This document shows positions 18,978 to 27,794 of a stretch of 49,503 nt of DNA, in pieces (position 1 is the first letter of the stretch; each line of letters begins with the position of its first letter). Where the stretch lies: assembly GCA_903935205.1 (NCBI GenBank), contig CAIZQU010000169.1:1-49503 (forward strand), given 5' to 3'. Origin of the DNA: an uncultured cyanobacterium (GTDB taxonomy: Bacteria; Cyanobacteriota; Cyanobacteriia; PCC-6307; Cyanobiaceae). The position numbers and the translations under genes were made by a program. The notes below the pieces were generated by a model. The model saw nothing but the letters and a program-made list of their open reading frames with translations. It was not told the origin of the DNA and did not search any database.

Positions 18978-20237
18978 GTGATCGTTCCCGACCCCGGCGA
19001 CCTGCAGGATCTGGTGCGGGAGCTGCACCATCAGTCCACCCCCTGGCTGCCGGCCGGCCTGGCCAGCCGCCTCGACTGGGGTGCGCCGCTGCGCCAGCCC
19101 TGCGAGGTGGTCAGCGCCGCCCGGCTGCGCGGCATCCTTGAGCACAGCCCCGGCGACTTCATCGTGCGCGTGGCCGCCGGCACCCCCCTCCAGGAGATCC
19201 AGGAGGAGCTGGCCCGGCACCGCCAATGGCTGGCCCTCGACCCACCCCTGACCACGGCGCCAGCCGCCACCATGAATGGCCCAGCCGCAGCTGGCGGCAG
19301 CATCGGTGGCCTGGTGGCCCGGGGGCTGGCGGGCGGCTATCGCCAGCGCTACCTGGGCGTGCGGGACCAGCTGATCGGCATCCGGGTGCTTCGGGCCGAC
19401 GGCGTGGCGGCCCGGGCCGGCGGCAAGGTGGTCAAAAACGTGGCCGGTTACGACCTGATGCGGCTGTTCACCGGCAGCTGGGGCAGCCTCGGCCTGATCA
19501 GCGAACTCACCCTGCGCGCCATGCCGCTGCCCCAGCACCGGGCCGGCCTGCTGCTGCAGGGCCCCGCTCCGCTGCTCGTCGCCCGGGTCGACGCCCTGCT
19601 TCGAGCTGGCCTCACCCCGGAGCGGCTCGATCTCTGGAATCCCGCCCTGGCGGCCGCCGCCGGCCTGGAGGCCGAAGCCCAGCTGCTGGTGGCTGTGGCC
19701 AGCGTCAGCGCCGAGGGATTGGCCGAGCAGCTGGCGGCGATCGGGGGCAGCGGCCTGCAGGAACTGGCCAGCCGCCCCTGTGCAGCAAACGAGCTGGCGG
19801 CGCTGCTGGCGGCGGCGCGGCCCCAGCCGCCTGCCCCCGGAACCCCGGATCCCGCCGCCTGGCTGCTGCGACTCGGGGCGACCCCGAACCGCGTCGCCGA
19901 ACTGTTGGCCCGCCAGGAGCTCGAGTCCCTGGCGGTGGATCTGGCTGCCTCCAGCGGCCTGGGCATGGCCTGGGGTCCGGCCACCTCCCTCAGCCCAGCC
20001 CAAGTGATGGCCCTGCGGCAGCACTGCAGGGCCTTGGGGGGACACCTGACGGTGCTCCGCCAGCCCCCGGAGGCCGCCGCGGCCGACAACGCTCTCACCG
20101 CCTGGGAGGATGCCCCTTCGCGGGCCTTGATGGAAGCGGTCAAGTCCCGGTTCGATCCGAAACTGCAGCTCGCCCCAGGCCGTCTCCCCGGCGTCGCCCG
20201 GCCCGCCAGGGCGGCCCAGGCCCCTGCCAGCCCCTGA
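18978..20237 (+). CDS. glcE: Glycolate oxidase/dehydrogenase FAD-binding subunit
   Basis: About 419 residues from a GTG at 18978-18980; the frame stays open further upstream but overlaps the divergent kinase gene. The FAD_binding_4 (PCMH) domain covers about residues 30-200. It includes EVVSAARLRGILEHSPG, FIVRVAAGTPLQEIQEEL, the flavin loop AAAGGSIGGLVARGLAGG, DQLIGIRVLRADG and AGGKVVKNVAGYDLMRLF. KNVAGYDL is diagnostic for GlcD/GlcE. The C-terminal PKLQLAPGRLPG matches the family ending. It works with GlcD and GlcF in oxidation of glycolate to glyoxylate. It is separated from glcF by a same-strand sensor gene and an opposite-strand sugar-acid kinase gene. Confidence 0.92.
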   Translation: MIVPDPGDLQDLVRELHHQSTPWLPAGLASRLDWGAPLRQPCEVVSAARLRGILEHSPGDFIVRVAAGTPLQEIQEELARHRQWLALDPPLTTAPAATMNGPAAAGGSIGGLVARGLAGGYRQRYLGVRDQLIGIRVLRADGVAARAGGKVVKNVAGYDLMRLFTGSWGSLGLISELTLRAMPLPQHRAGLLLQGPAPLLVARVDALLRAGLTPERLDLWNPALAAAAGLEAEAQLLVAVASVSAEGLAEQLAAIGGSGLQELASRPCAANELAALLAAARPQPPAPGTPDPAAWLLRLGATPNRVAELLARQELESLAVDLAASSGLGMAWGPATSLSPAQVMALRQHCRALGGHLTVLRQPPEAAAADNALTAWEDAPSRALMEAVKSRFDPKLQLAPGRLPGVARPARAAQAPASP

Positions 20238-20276
20238 TCTGACCTGAAGCGCGCCCAGCCCGAGTGGCCCCTCCCC

Positions 20277-20678
20277 TCAGCCCAGGGCCTCCACCCGATA
20301 GCAGCAGTCCAGGGTGATCTCCTCACCGGCCGCCAGCAGCAGGCGCCGCTCACCGCTGACCAGGGCACCGCGGGGCCCGGTCCAGGGCTCCAGGCAGACC
20401 ATCGGCCGGGGCGGTTCGCTCCAGATCAGCACGCAATCAAAGGGCGCGGAGCTCTCCAGGCTGACGGCCTGACCGGCCGCCGGATCCAGCAGTCGCACCG
20501 GCCCGGCCCCTGCAGCGCCTGGGCCGACCCAGGGCAGATCACCCCCCTCCCCCAACCGCCCCAACGGCTCCGCCGTGGCCGCGGCGGCGATCAGGAGCAC
20601 CAGCCGCAAGCCATCGCCGCTGCCGGGATCCCCGAACCACCAGTGGGGGCAGGGCTCGGTGCGCCGCTGGAGCGCCAA
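20277..20678 (-). CDS. Galactose mutarotase-like protein with a missing core (probable remnant)
   Basis: A 133-residue product. The last part (SSAPFDCVLIWSEPP, then PMVCLEPWTGPRGALVSG) is the conserved C-terminal end of cyanobacterial aldose 1-epimerase-like proteins. The first part, LQRRTEPCPHWWFGDPGSG, resembles their N-terminus. Such proteins normally have nearly 300 residues, so the beta-sandwich core between the two ends seems deleted while the frame stays open. The TTG start has no ribosome-binding site and a TAG lies ten codons upstream. Catalytic activity is unlikely. It may be a decaying pseudogene or a small derived protein. Confidence 0.55.
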   Translation of the reverse strand: MALQRRTEPCPHWWFGDPGSGDGLRLVLLIAAAATAEPLGRLGEGGDLPWVGPGAAGAGPVRLLDPAAGQAVSLESSAPFDCVLIWSEPPRPMVCLEPWTGPRGALVSGERRLLLAAGEEITLDCCYRVEALG

Positions 20679-20756
20679 GGCGAGGGGTGCCGCGGCCCGA
20701 ACCTAGCGAGAGGTTCCGGCCGCGGCCGGGGCGCGGATCAGGCCGGGGCCGCCAGC

Positions 20757-21770
20757 TCAGGCCGCGGTGCCATCGACCGGGGCGGCTTGTCCGCTCAGTG
20801 GTTCTGGAGCGGTGGCGACAGGGGCCTGCAAACCGGCGAGCCAGTCGAGCATGGCGGCGTTGACCGGCTGGGGCACCTCATCGTGGGGGCAGTGGCCCGC
20901 CTCCAGCACCACCTCGGTAGTGTCGACGGGGGCATGGCGCTGGAAAGCCTCACGCCGGGCGCCGGCGCGGATCCAGGGATCACGGAGGCCCCAGATCAGC
21001 AGCAGCGGGCAGTCGAGCGAGGCGAACAGGGCATCGAGGGGCTCGCCGCTGGGGATGTCGAAGACGGTGCGAAAAACGCCGAAGGCCCCAGGATCCTGAG
21101 AAGGGCGCAGGATTGAAGCCACCAGCTCCTCATCGACATTGGTGCGATCGATGTACACCTGGGCCAGGGTGCGGCGCACAGTGGCGGGCCGACGCATGTT
21201 CTCAAAGATCAGCCGCTGCACCAGCGGGCTCTTCAGCAGGGCCGAGCCGATCGTCCGAACGGCGATGGGCCCCAGGCCGCCCGGCGGCCTGCGCTGCTCC
21301 TCAGCGAAGGGACCGGCGGCATTGAGCAGCACCACCCCGGCGGCATCGGGCCCGAGGGCGGCGGCGGCGGCCAGGGCGGCATACCCCCCCAGGGAATTGC
21401 CGACAAGCACGGTGGGGCGACCGATACGCTCGGCCACATAGGCCATCAGCTGATCGCGCCAGAGGGCACCGCCGTAAGCCAGGCCAGCGGGCTTGGCGCT
21501 GCGTCCGAACCCGAGCAGGTCGATGGCATGGACCTCATGGCGCTCGGCCAGGACGGGAATGTTGTGGCGCCAGTGGTCGGTGGAGGCCCCGAAACCGTGC
21601 ACCAGCAGGATGGCCGGCCCTTCGGGGCGCTCAGGCGCCACCCGCAGGCAATGAACCCCATGGCCCTGCCACGGCCAGGTCTCAGCGACGGCGGATGGCG
21701 TGGGCAACGGAGCCGTACGGAGGGGGGTCAAGGGAGGGATCGTCGCAGGGGCACCCTGGCCGCATGGCAA
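20757..21770 (-). CDS. Alpha/beta-fold hydrolase
   Basis: A 337-residue alpha/beta hydrolase with a complete catalytic triad. The oxyanion motif LLVHGFGASTDHWRHN is at about 55-70, the nucleophile elbow VGNSLGGYAA has Ser126, the acid is Asp264 in LLIWGLRDPWI, and the base is His293 in EAGHCPHDE. Also visible are AIDLLGFGRSAKP and a cap region around residues 155-235. Cyanobacterial homologues of this kind are often annotated as pheophytinase-like or haloalkane-dehalogenase-like, but the substrate cannot be predicted. The longest start is TTG at 21770. Two further TTG codons about 14 and 22 residues in are possible, so the N-terminus is unsure. Confidence 0.88.
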   Translation of the reverse strand: MPCGQGAPATIPPLTPLRTAPLPTPSAVAETWPWQGHGVHCLRVAPERPEGPAILLVHGFGASTDHWRHNIPVLAERHEVHAIDLLGFGRSAKPAGLAYGGALWRDQLMAYVAERIGRPTVLVGNSLGGYAALAAAAALGPDAAGVVLLNAAGPFAEEQRRPPGGLGPIAVRTIGSALLKSPLVQRLIFENMRRPATVRRTLAQVYIDRTNVDEELVASILRPSQDPGAFGVFRTVFDIPSGEPLDALFASLDCPLLLIWGLRDPWIRAGARREAFQRHAPVDTTEVVLEAGHCPHDEVPQPVNAAMLDWLAGLQAPVATAPEPLSGQAAPVDGTAA

Positions 21771-21810
21771 GGGTGGTCGATGCTAGAGATCTCGCCCGGT
21801 CGCCCGCCCG

Positions 21811-22116
21811 ATGCCCCTATCCACATCCCTGGCCGACTGGCAACCCCTGCTCCCGGGGGTGGCCCTCTGGGCCCTTGCCCTCTACCTGCCCCTGAGCCTG
21901 CCCCTGGCGGCCCTGGAGGAGAGGCTGGCCGCCACTGGGCTGGCGGAGGGGCTGCAGAGCCTGGTGCTGGTGTTGATCAGCCTGGTGGTGGCCCTGATCG
22001 CCGGGCTGCTGGCCGATCTGCTGCTGGGCTGGGCCCTGGGACCGGGCTGGGGGGCGAGCCTCGGCCTGGTGGCCGCCCTGTGGGGGTTGTTCCTGGCCCT
22101 GGCCCGCAGGGCCTGA
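21811..22116 (+). CDS. Small hydrophobic membrane protein, unknown
   Basis: I do not recognise this family. The 101-residue product is almost entirely Leu/Ala/Gly with three likely membrane segments at about 15-33, 48-72 and 78-97 (for example SLVLVLISLVVALIAGLLA). A short Glu/Arg-containing loop, ALEERLAATGLAEGL, separates the first two. It diverges from the hydrolase gene, about 40 bases apart, and starts at ATG without a strong ribosome-binding site. The codon pattern fits a real core gene, but a small leucine-rich frame in GC-rich DNA can arise by chance, so confidence is moderate. Confidence 0.55.
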   Translation: MPLSTSLADWQPLLPGVALWALALYLPLSLPLAALEERLAATGLAEGLQSLVLVLISLVVALIAGLLADLLLGWALGPGWGASLGLVAALWGLFLALARRA

Positions 22117-22237
22117 GCCGGTTGCCGCTGCGGCGGTTCAGGCAGGGTTCGGCAGAGCGCAGGGGCTTGGCCTCAAGGCCTTGCCGCCTGGAGATTCGGC
22201 CAAGGCTGTCCGCCGGCAGAGGTTGCGGGGCCTGTGC

Positions 22238-22837
22238 TCAGCGCCAGTCCAGCCAGGGCAGGTGGGGAACGATGGCGGGGGTGACAGCCCGGTAGGCGGG
22301 GTAGGCGGGATGCAAACGCAGCAGGGAGCGCTCCTCCCGCCGCGCCTTGCCCCCCAACACCACCGCCAGCGCCAGCAGCAGGGCCAGATGCAGCGGGCTG
22401 CCCAGCAGCACGGCCATGCCGAGGGCGCCGATCAGGATCTGGCGGTAGAGGGGATGGCGGCAGCGGGCGTAGGGACCGTCGGTGATCAGGGCAGCCCCGG
22501 CGATCGGCTCGGGCAGGGGGGTGAGGCTGGCGCCAAGCTGGAGCAGGGAGCGGACCGCGCCGACCAGGGCCAGGAGCACCAGGGCACCCCCGACCAGCCG
22601 AGCGGGTAGAGGCCAGGCGAGGCCCAGGGCAGTCGGAGCGGGCCAGGCGGGCAGCAGCAGGGCACCGATCAGCAACAGCTGGGCCGCCAACCACCATTCA
22701 CCGTGGCGGTTATCGCGCCAGCCGGCCGCCGTGAATCCCCAGCGCCGAAACAGGGAGGCCGGGCCTCCAGGCGCGTCGGGGAGTGGGGCGAGCTCAGGAG
22801 GCGGGCTCGGCAACGCTGGCCTCGGGGGACGTGGCAA
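22238..22837 (-). CDS. ICMT/PEMT-like membrane methyltransferase family protein
   Basis: About 199 residues with four or five hydrophobic segments. The C-terminal half has GPYARCRHPLYRQILIGALG, then GGKARREERSLLRLHPAY, then YRAVTPAIVPHLPW. The RHPLY and EER elements are the S-adenosylmethionine-site signature of isoprenylcysteine carboxyl methyltransferase and phospholipid N-methyltransferase-type proteins. The methyl acceptor is unknown. The frame overlaps the end of the antiporter gene by 44 bases if the TTG at 22837 is used; a TTG at 22813 shortens the overlap. Both are on the minus strand, so the two genes are probably one operon. Confidence 0.82.
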   Translation of the reverse strand: MPRPPRPALPSPPPELAPLPDAPGGPASLFRRWGFTAAGWRDNRHGEWWLAAQLLLIGALLLPAWPAPTALGLAWPLPARLVGGALVLLALVGAVRSLLQLGASLTPLPEPIAGAALITDGPYARCRHPLYRQILIGALGMAVLLGSPLHLALLLALAVVLGGKARREERSLLRLHPAYPAYRAVTPAIVPHLPWLDWR

Positions 22838-24227
22838 GCACCAGTCTGAGCAGGATCGGGGCCAGGAAGGTGGTGCCGATCACCATCAGCAGAATCGCCG
22901 CCTCCAGGGGCGGGGTGAGGATGCCGGCCTGGCTGCCGAGGCCGAGGAAGATCAGACCCACCTCGCCGCGGGGCAGCATGCCCAGGCCCACCACCAGCCG
23001 CCGGGTGGGTTCGGCGCTCCAGTAGCTCCAGCCGGCCGCCACCTTGCCGGCCATCGCCACCGCCAGCAGGAAGGCCGCCACCACCAGCCCCTCGCGGTTG
23101 GCGGGGTTGAAGGGGTTGAGCACCGAGAGATCCATCCCGGTGCCGATCAGCACGAAAAAGACCGTGGCGAAGAGGGCCACCAGCGGCTTGACGGTTTCCT
23201 GAATCGCCTCGGTATGGCGGGAACGGCTGAGGATCAGGCCGGCGGCAAAGGCCCCCAGGGCCGCCTCCAGGCCGATCGCCTGGGCGGCGAAGCAGCAGAG
23301 GGTGAGCACCACGAAGCCGGCGACGACCACCTCGCCAGGGGCCTTGAGGCGATCGAGCACCCAGTCGAAGACCGGGGCAGCGGTGCGACTCAACCAGAGG
23401 GCAGCGGCCACGAACACCAGGGCGGCCAGCACCAGCCGCAGGATCGGGGCAAGGGTGAAGGAGCCGCCGCCGGCCAGGCTGACCACCACCGCCAGGATGA
23501 CGATGCCGAGGATGTCGTCGAGCACGGCGGCGCCGATCACGATCTGGCCCTCCCTCCGCCGCAACCAGCCCAGCTCCCCGAAGACGCTGGCGGTGATGCC
23601 GATGCTGGTGGCGGTGAGGGCGGCACCGGCGAAGACCGCCAGCATCAGGGGCACCCCGAACAGGAGATGGAGGCCGGCGGTGCCCAGGGCAAAGGGCAAC
23701 ACCACGCCAGTGACGGCGACGGTGGTGGCCTGGAGGCCCACGGCCATCAGCTCGTCGAGCTCGCTTTCCAGCCCGGTGAGAAACAGCAGGGCGTAGAGAC
23801 CCAGCAGGGACACCTGCTGGAGACCCGGAAAGTTTTCGGCGTAGAGGTTCTGCACCTGATCGGCCCCGAGGCCCGAGAGGGCGGCGACAAGGTCGAGCAG
23901 CCAGTGGTTGAGCCGGGCACCGGTCTCGGGGGGAACCAGCAGATGCAGCCCCGAGGCGCCGATCAACACCCCGGCGAGCAGTTCACCGAGGATCGTGGGC
24001 AGCTGCAGCCGCACCATCAGTTCAGCGAGGGTGCGGGCGGCCAGGAAGATCACCAGGAAGCGACCCACCTGGATGAGGGTCTCGGCCACCTCGATGCTGT
24101 GGTTGCCGATGGCGCTGGCGGCGGTGTCCGCAGCAGGGGCGAGTGGGGCGGTCAGGAGCTGGAGGGGCAGCGCGATCGACCCGATCGCGGCGAGGAGATC
24201 GGGGGGTGGCGTCAGGGCGATCAGCAC
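22794..24227 (-). CDS. CPA2-family cation/proton antiporter (Kef/NapA-type)
   Basis: A 477-residue inner- or thylakoid-membrane antiporter with about twelve hydrophobic segments. The core motif AAVLDDILGIVIL carries the paired aspartates Asp237-Asp238 of electrogenic Na+/H+ exchangers such as NapA. LQLPTILGELLAGVLIG opens the transport domain and LGMLPRGEVGLIFLGLG is the conserved segment near the C-terminus. No cytoplasmic TrkA-N/RCK domain is attached, unlike KefB or KefC, so Na+/H+ exchange is more likely than glutathione-gated K+ efflux. The N-terminal sixty residues are a hydrophobic Ala/Pro-rich extension. The start is GTG. It is probably co-transcribed with the methyltransferase-like gene. 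Confidence 0.92.
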   Translation of the reverse strand: MLIALTPPPDLLAAIGSIALPLQLLTAPLAPAADTAASAIGNHSIEVAETLIQVGRFLVIFLAARTLAELMVRLQLPTILGELLAGVLIGASGLHLLVPPETGARLNHWLLDLVAALSGLGADQVQNLYAENFPGLQQVSLLGLYALLFLTGLESELDELMAVGLQATTVAVTGVVLPFALGTAGLHLLFGVPLMLAVFAGAALTATSIGITASVFGELGWLRRREGQIVIGAAVLDDILGIVILAVVVSLAGGGSFTLAPILRLVLAALVFVAAALWLSRTAAPVFDWVLDRLKAPGEVVVAGFVVLTLCCFAAQAIGLEAALGAFAAGLILSRSRHTEAIQETVKPLVALFATVFFVLIGTGMDLSVLNPFNPANREGLVVAAFLLAVAMAGKVAAGWSYWSAEPTRRLVVGLGMLPRGEVGLIFLGLGSQAGILTPPLEAAILLMVIGTTFLAPILLRLVLATSPEASVAEPAS

Positions 24228-24456
24228 GGGGGAGAAAGGGTTGAGCCCAGCGTCAACCCACCGCCCAGGACCGGATTCGGGAACCGGTCGATCGATGGCT
24301 GGCCAGGGATGGAAGCGACCCTAAGACCGCGGCGCGACCGTGGCGCTTCCGCTTGGGGATGACCACGAAGCTGGGCGATCTCGGCATCAACCGCTACGTT
24401 CGGAACAGGCGCCCCTTGGCTTTTTCCGAAGCAGCCAGGGCCCCGGCCGGAGCGCC

Positions 24457-26994
24457 ATGACAACCACCGAACCCCGACCCCGCGATCTGCGACTGCCCAC
24501 TCCGGGCTGTTACGCCGAACCCGTGCGCAGCGGCCTGACGGCCGAGCACGTGTTTGACGGGATGACAGATCACCTGTTCTATACCCTCGGCAAGCTGGCC
24601 CCCACCGCCAGCCGGCACGACCTGTACATGGCCCTGAGCTATGCGGTCCGCGACCGGCTGATGACCCGCTACCTGGCCGGCATCGAGGCGATCGCCGCCA
24701 GTCCGACCCGGGTGGTGGCCTATCTGTCGGCCGAGTTTTTGATCGGCCCCCAGCTGGGCAACAACCTGCTGATGCTGGGCATCCGCGAGGAGGCGGCCGA
24801 GGCGCTGCGCCGCTTCGGGATCCCCGACATCGAGGAGATCCTGGATGTGGAGGAGGAGCCAGGGCTTGGCAACGGCGGCCTCGGTCGGCTGGCGGCCTGC
24901 TTCCTGGAATCCTTGGCCTCCCTGCAGATTCCAGCCACGGGCTACGGCATCCGCTACGAATTCGGCATCTTCGACCAGCTGATCCGTGACGGCTGGCAGG
25001 TGGAGATCACCGACAAGTGGCTCAAAGCGGGCTGGCCCTGGGAGATCCCCCATCCCGACCAGGCGTGCTTCGTGGGCTTCGGCGGCCGCACCGAGACCTA
25101 CCGCGATGAGCGCGGCGCCTACCGGGTGCGCTGGATCCCCGGCGAGCACGCCATCGGCGTGCCCCATGACGTGCCGGTGCTGGGCTATCGGGTGAACACC
25201 TGCGACCGACTGCGGTTGTGGCGAGCCGACGCTACCGAGAGCTTCGATTTCTATGCCTTCAACATCGGCGATTATTACGGCGCCGTCGAGGAGAAGGTGG
25301 GCAGCGAGACCCTCTCCAAGGTGCTCTATCCCAACGATGGCACCGATGAGGGCCGCCGCCTGCGCCTGAAGCAGCAGCATTTCTTCGTCAGCTGCTCCCT
25401 GCAGGACATGCTGCGCAGCCTCGACCATCGCGGCATCCCGGTTCAGGAGTTTCCCGAACACTGGGCGGTGCAGCTCAATGACACCCACCCGGCGATTGCG
25501 GTGGCCGAGCTGATGCGCCTGCTGCTGGACGACCGCAACCTCGAATGGGAGGAGGCCTGGTCGATCACGACCCGCTCGCTGTCCTACACCAACCACACCC
25601 TGTTGCCGGAGGCGCTGGAGAAGTGGGGCGTGGATCTGTTCAGCCAGCTGCTGCCGCGCCATTACGAGCTGGTCTGTGAGATCAACCGCCGCTTTCTGCA
25701 GCAGGTGAGGCTTCGCTATCCAGGCAACGACCAGATCCTGCGCAAGGTCTCGATCATCGATGAGGAGGGTCGCAAGGCGGTGCGGATGGCCAACCTGGCG
25801 ACGATCGCCAGCCACCATGTCAATGGCGTGGCGGCGCTGCACAGCGATCTGGTCAAGAGCGAACTGTTTCCGGAATTTGCGGCTCTGTGGCCGGAGAAGT
25901 TCACCAACGTCACCAACGGCGTCACCCCCAGGCGATGGATTGCCCTGGCCAATCCGCGGCTGTCCGCCCTGCTCGATGAAGTGGTGGGGCCGGGCTGGGT
26001 GCGCGACCTCTCTGAACTGCGCCAACTGGAGCGCTTCGCTGACGACACCGCCTTCCTGGAGCGCTGGGGCGCCACCAAGCTGGCCGTCAAGCAGCACCTG
26101 AGCACCTACATCCAAAGACACACGGGCGTCTCTGTGGATCCGCACTCGTTGTTTGATGTGCAGGTCAAGCGCATCCACGAGTACAAACGCCAGCATCTCA
26201 ATGCTTTGCAGGTGGTAGCCCAGTACCTGCGCATCAAGAATGGCGACACCACCGGCATGGCGCCGCGCACGGTGATCTTCGGCGGCAAGGCGGCACCGGG
26301 CTACGCGATGGCGAAGCTGATCATCCGCTTCATCAATGGCATTGCCGACATGATCAATGCCGATCCGGAGTGCGATGGCCTGCTCAAGGTCGTGTTTCTT
26401 CCCGATTACAACGTCAAGCTCGGTGAGCGCGTCTACCCCGGCGCCGATCTCTCCGAACAGATTTCGACGGCGGGGATGGAAGCCTCAGGCACGGGCAACA
26501 TGAAGTTCGCCATGAATGGAGCGCTGACGATCGGCACCCTCGATGGCGCCAACGTTGAGATCCGCGAGCAGGTGGGCGCCGAAAACTTCTTCCTGTTCGG
26601 CAAAACAACCGCCGAAATCGCCTCCCTCCAACGCGATGGCTATCGCCCCTGGGAGCTGATTGCCAGCCTGCCCTTGATGCCAGAGGTGCTGCGGCTGATC
26701 GAGCAGGGGCATTTCAGCCATGGTGATGGCGAGATGTTCCGGCCGCTGCTGCAAAACCTCACCGGCAATGATCGTTTCTTCGTCCTGGCCGATTTCGCCG
26801 ACTACCTGCGCGCCCAGGATGCCGTCAATGCCACATGGAACCAGCCGGGTCAGCGCGACTGGAACCGGATGTCCCTGCTGAACACGGCTCGCACCGGCTT
26901 CTTCTCCTCGGACCGCTCAATCCTGGACTATGCCCGCAGGATCTGGCAGGCCGAGGAGTACCCGGTCACGATCACCTGCGACCTCGACGATTGA
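24457..26994 (+). CDS. glgP: Glycogen phosphorylase
   Basis: An 845-residue GT35 enzyme that releases glucose-1-phosphate from stored glycogen. The ATG at 24457 has GGAG just upstream; a frame extending to 24340 adds thirty-nine unlikely residues. Visible motifs are YLSAEFLIGPQLGNNL, EPGLGNGGLGRLAACFLES, VQLNDTHPAIAVAELMRLL, FTNVTNGVTPRRW, VQVKRIHEYKRQHLN, and the pyridoxal-phosphate site EASGTGNMKFAMNGALT with Lys683. All key residues appear intact and length is normal. It is transcribed away from the antiporter and looks monocistronic. Confidence 0.98.
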   Translation: MTTTEPRPRDLRLPTPGCYAEPVRSGLTAEHVFDGMTDHLFYTLGKLAPTASRHDLYMALSYAVRDRLMTRYLAGIEAIAASPTRVVAYLSAEFLIGPQLGNNLLMLGIREEAAEALRRFGIPDIEEILDVEEEPGLGNGGLGRLAACFLESLASLQIPATGYGIRYEFGIFDQLIRDGWQVEITDKWLKAGWPWEIPHPDQACFVGFGGRTETYRDERGAYRVRWIPGEHAIGVPHDVPVLGYRVNTCDRLRLWRADATESFDFYAFNIGDYYGAVEEKVGSETLSKVLYPNDGTDEGRRLRLKQQHFFVSCSLQDMLRSLDHRGIPVQEFPEHWAVQLNDTHPAIAVAELMRLLLDDRNLEWEEAWSITTRSLSYTNHTLLPEALEKWGVDLFSQLLPRHYELVCEINRRFLQQVRLRYPGNDQILRKVSIIDEEGRKAVRMANLATIASHHVNGVAALHSDLVKSELFPEFAALWPEKFTNVTNGVTPRRWIALANPRLSALLDEVVGPGWVRDLSELRQLERFADDTAFLERWGATKLAVKQHLSTYIQRHTGVSVDPHSLFDVQVKRIHEYKRQHLNALQVVAQYLRIKNGDTTGMAPRTVIFGGKAAPGYAMAKLIIRFINGIADMINADPECDGLLKVVFLPDYNVKLGERVYPGADLSEQISTAGMEASGTGNMKFAMNGALTIGTLDGANVEIREQVGAENFFLFGKTTAEIASLQRDGYRPWELIASLPLMPEVLRLIEQGHFSHGDGEMFRPLLQNLTGNDRFFVLADFADYLRAQDAVNATWNQPGQRDWNRMSLLNTARTGFFSSDRSILDYARRIWQAEEYPVTITCDLDD

Positions 26995-27017
26995 GACTGA
27001 GGCCGAGACAGCCAGCA

Positions 27018-27050
27018 GGGGTCCACGGGCGATCGATCCTGTGGATCCCC
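27018..27050 (+). repeat. Imperfect inverted repeat after glgP
   Basis: GGGGTCCAC pairs with GTGGATCCCC across about 14 bases, with one extra T in the right arm. It lies 23 bases beyond the glgP stop and could act in termination or RNA stability. No T-run follows, so it is not a typical intrinsic terminator. Confidence 0.3.
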
Positions 27051-27230
27051 AGGCAGGGAGACAAGACAAGAGTGGCTGAAGCGACAACGCCAACCCTTTG
27101 GTGGGCCACTTCCGCCATGAAAAACCCCGATTCAGGCAGAACCGGAGCGGGTTCTGGCCATGGCCGCAGGTGAGCCAGGGCCATGACCGCCCCCAGAAGA
27201 ACGGAGCACGGGCCGGCCGATCCAGGAATC

Positions 27231-27746
27231 TCAGCCCCGATCCGGGAGATCCGGGGTCTGGTGGAGCAGACGATTGAGGCGGAGCCGATCGGCATTGAGG
27301 GGGTCGGGAGCCAATTCACCGGCCACCTCACGGAACTTCTGCTCCACCTCCTCAGGCACGCGCACGTCAAAAATGCGCTCCATCAGCACCTCGATCGAAA
27401 AGAGGTGGGCATTGATGTTCTCCAGATCGGCCATCGCCTGCTGGATCGCCTCGGCTTCGGGCGAGTCGGCGGCAGCGGTGGCCCCAGCCCGGGCCGGCTC
27501 GGCGGGTGGTGAGCTGGCGGCGCGAGCGGAATCGGGAGCAGGCTGCTCACCGTCGCCGTACTGCTTCTGAAGCTCTTCGAGCACCCGTCCGGCCAGGGTA
27601 CGGAACGATTGAAGGGCGGCCCAGTTGAGCTCCTGCTGTTGGCGGAGGCTGGCGTTTTCCCGGATCAGCCGATCGTGTTCCCGATAGAACCGCTGGCAAT
27701 CAGGGCATTGGCAGGGCTCTTCAGGCACCGCTTCCCTTCTGTGCAT
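27231..27746 (-). CDS. Hypothetical protein with N-terminal CxxC and coiled-coil
   Basis: Not a family I can name. The 171-residue product begins MHRREAVPEEPCQCPDCQRF, with three cysteines in a CxCxxC arrangement that could bind zinc. Next comes a heptad-like stretch, HDRLIRENASLRQQQELN, through about residue 65. A low-complexity Ala/Pro/Ser linker runs at about 70-97, followed by a second helical region, AIQQAMADLENINAHLFSIEVLMERIFDV. It is soluble. It lies 48 bases downstream of another unknown minus-strand gene, so the two may be co-transcribed. It converges with glgP. Confidence 0.72.
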   Translation of the reverse strand: MHRREAVPEEPCQCPDCQRFYREHDRLIRENASLRQQQELNWAALQSFRTLAGRVLEELQKQYGDGEQPAPDSARAASSPPAEPARAGATAAADSPEAEAIQQAMADLENINAHLFSIEVLMERIFDVRVPEEVEQKFREVAGELAPDPLNADRLRLNRLLHQTPDLPDRG

Positions 27747-27794
27747 TGATTCCCATCATGGCACCGAACCGGAAACCTTGCCCGGTGCTGGGCC

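Noticed and set aside
22482-24362. Plus-strand open frame of 626 codons
   Set aside because: Antisense to the antiporter and methyltransferase genes; its translation is Gly/Gln/His-rich low complexity with no motif, as expected from GC-rich antisense frames.
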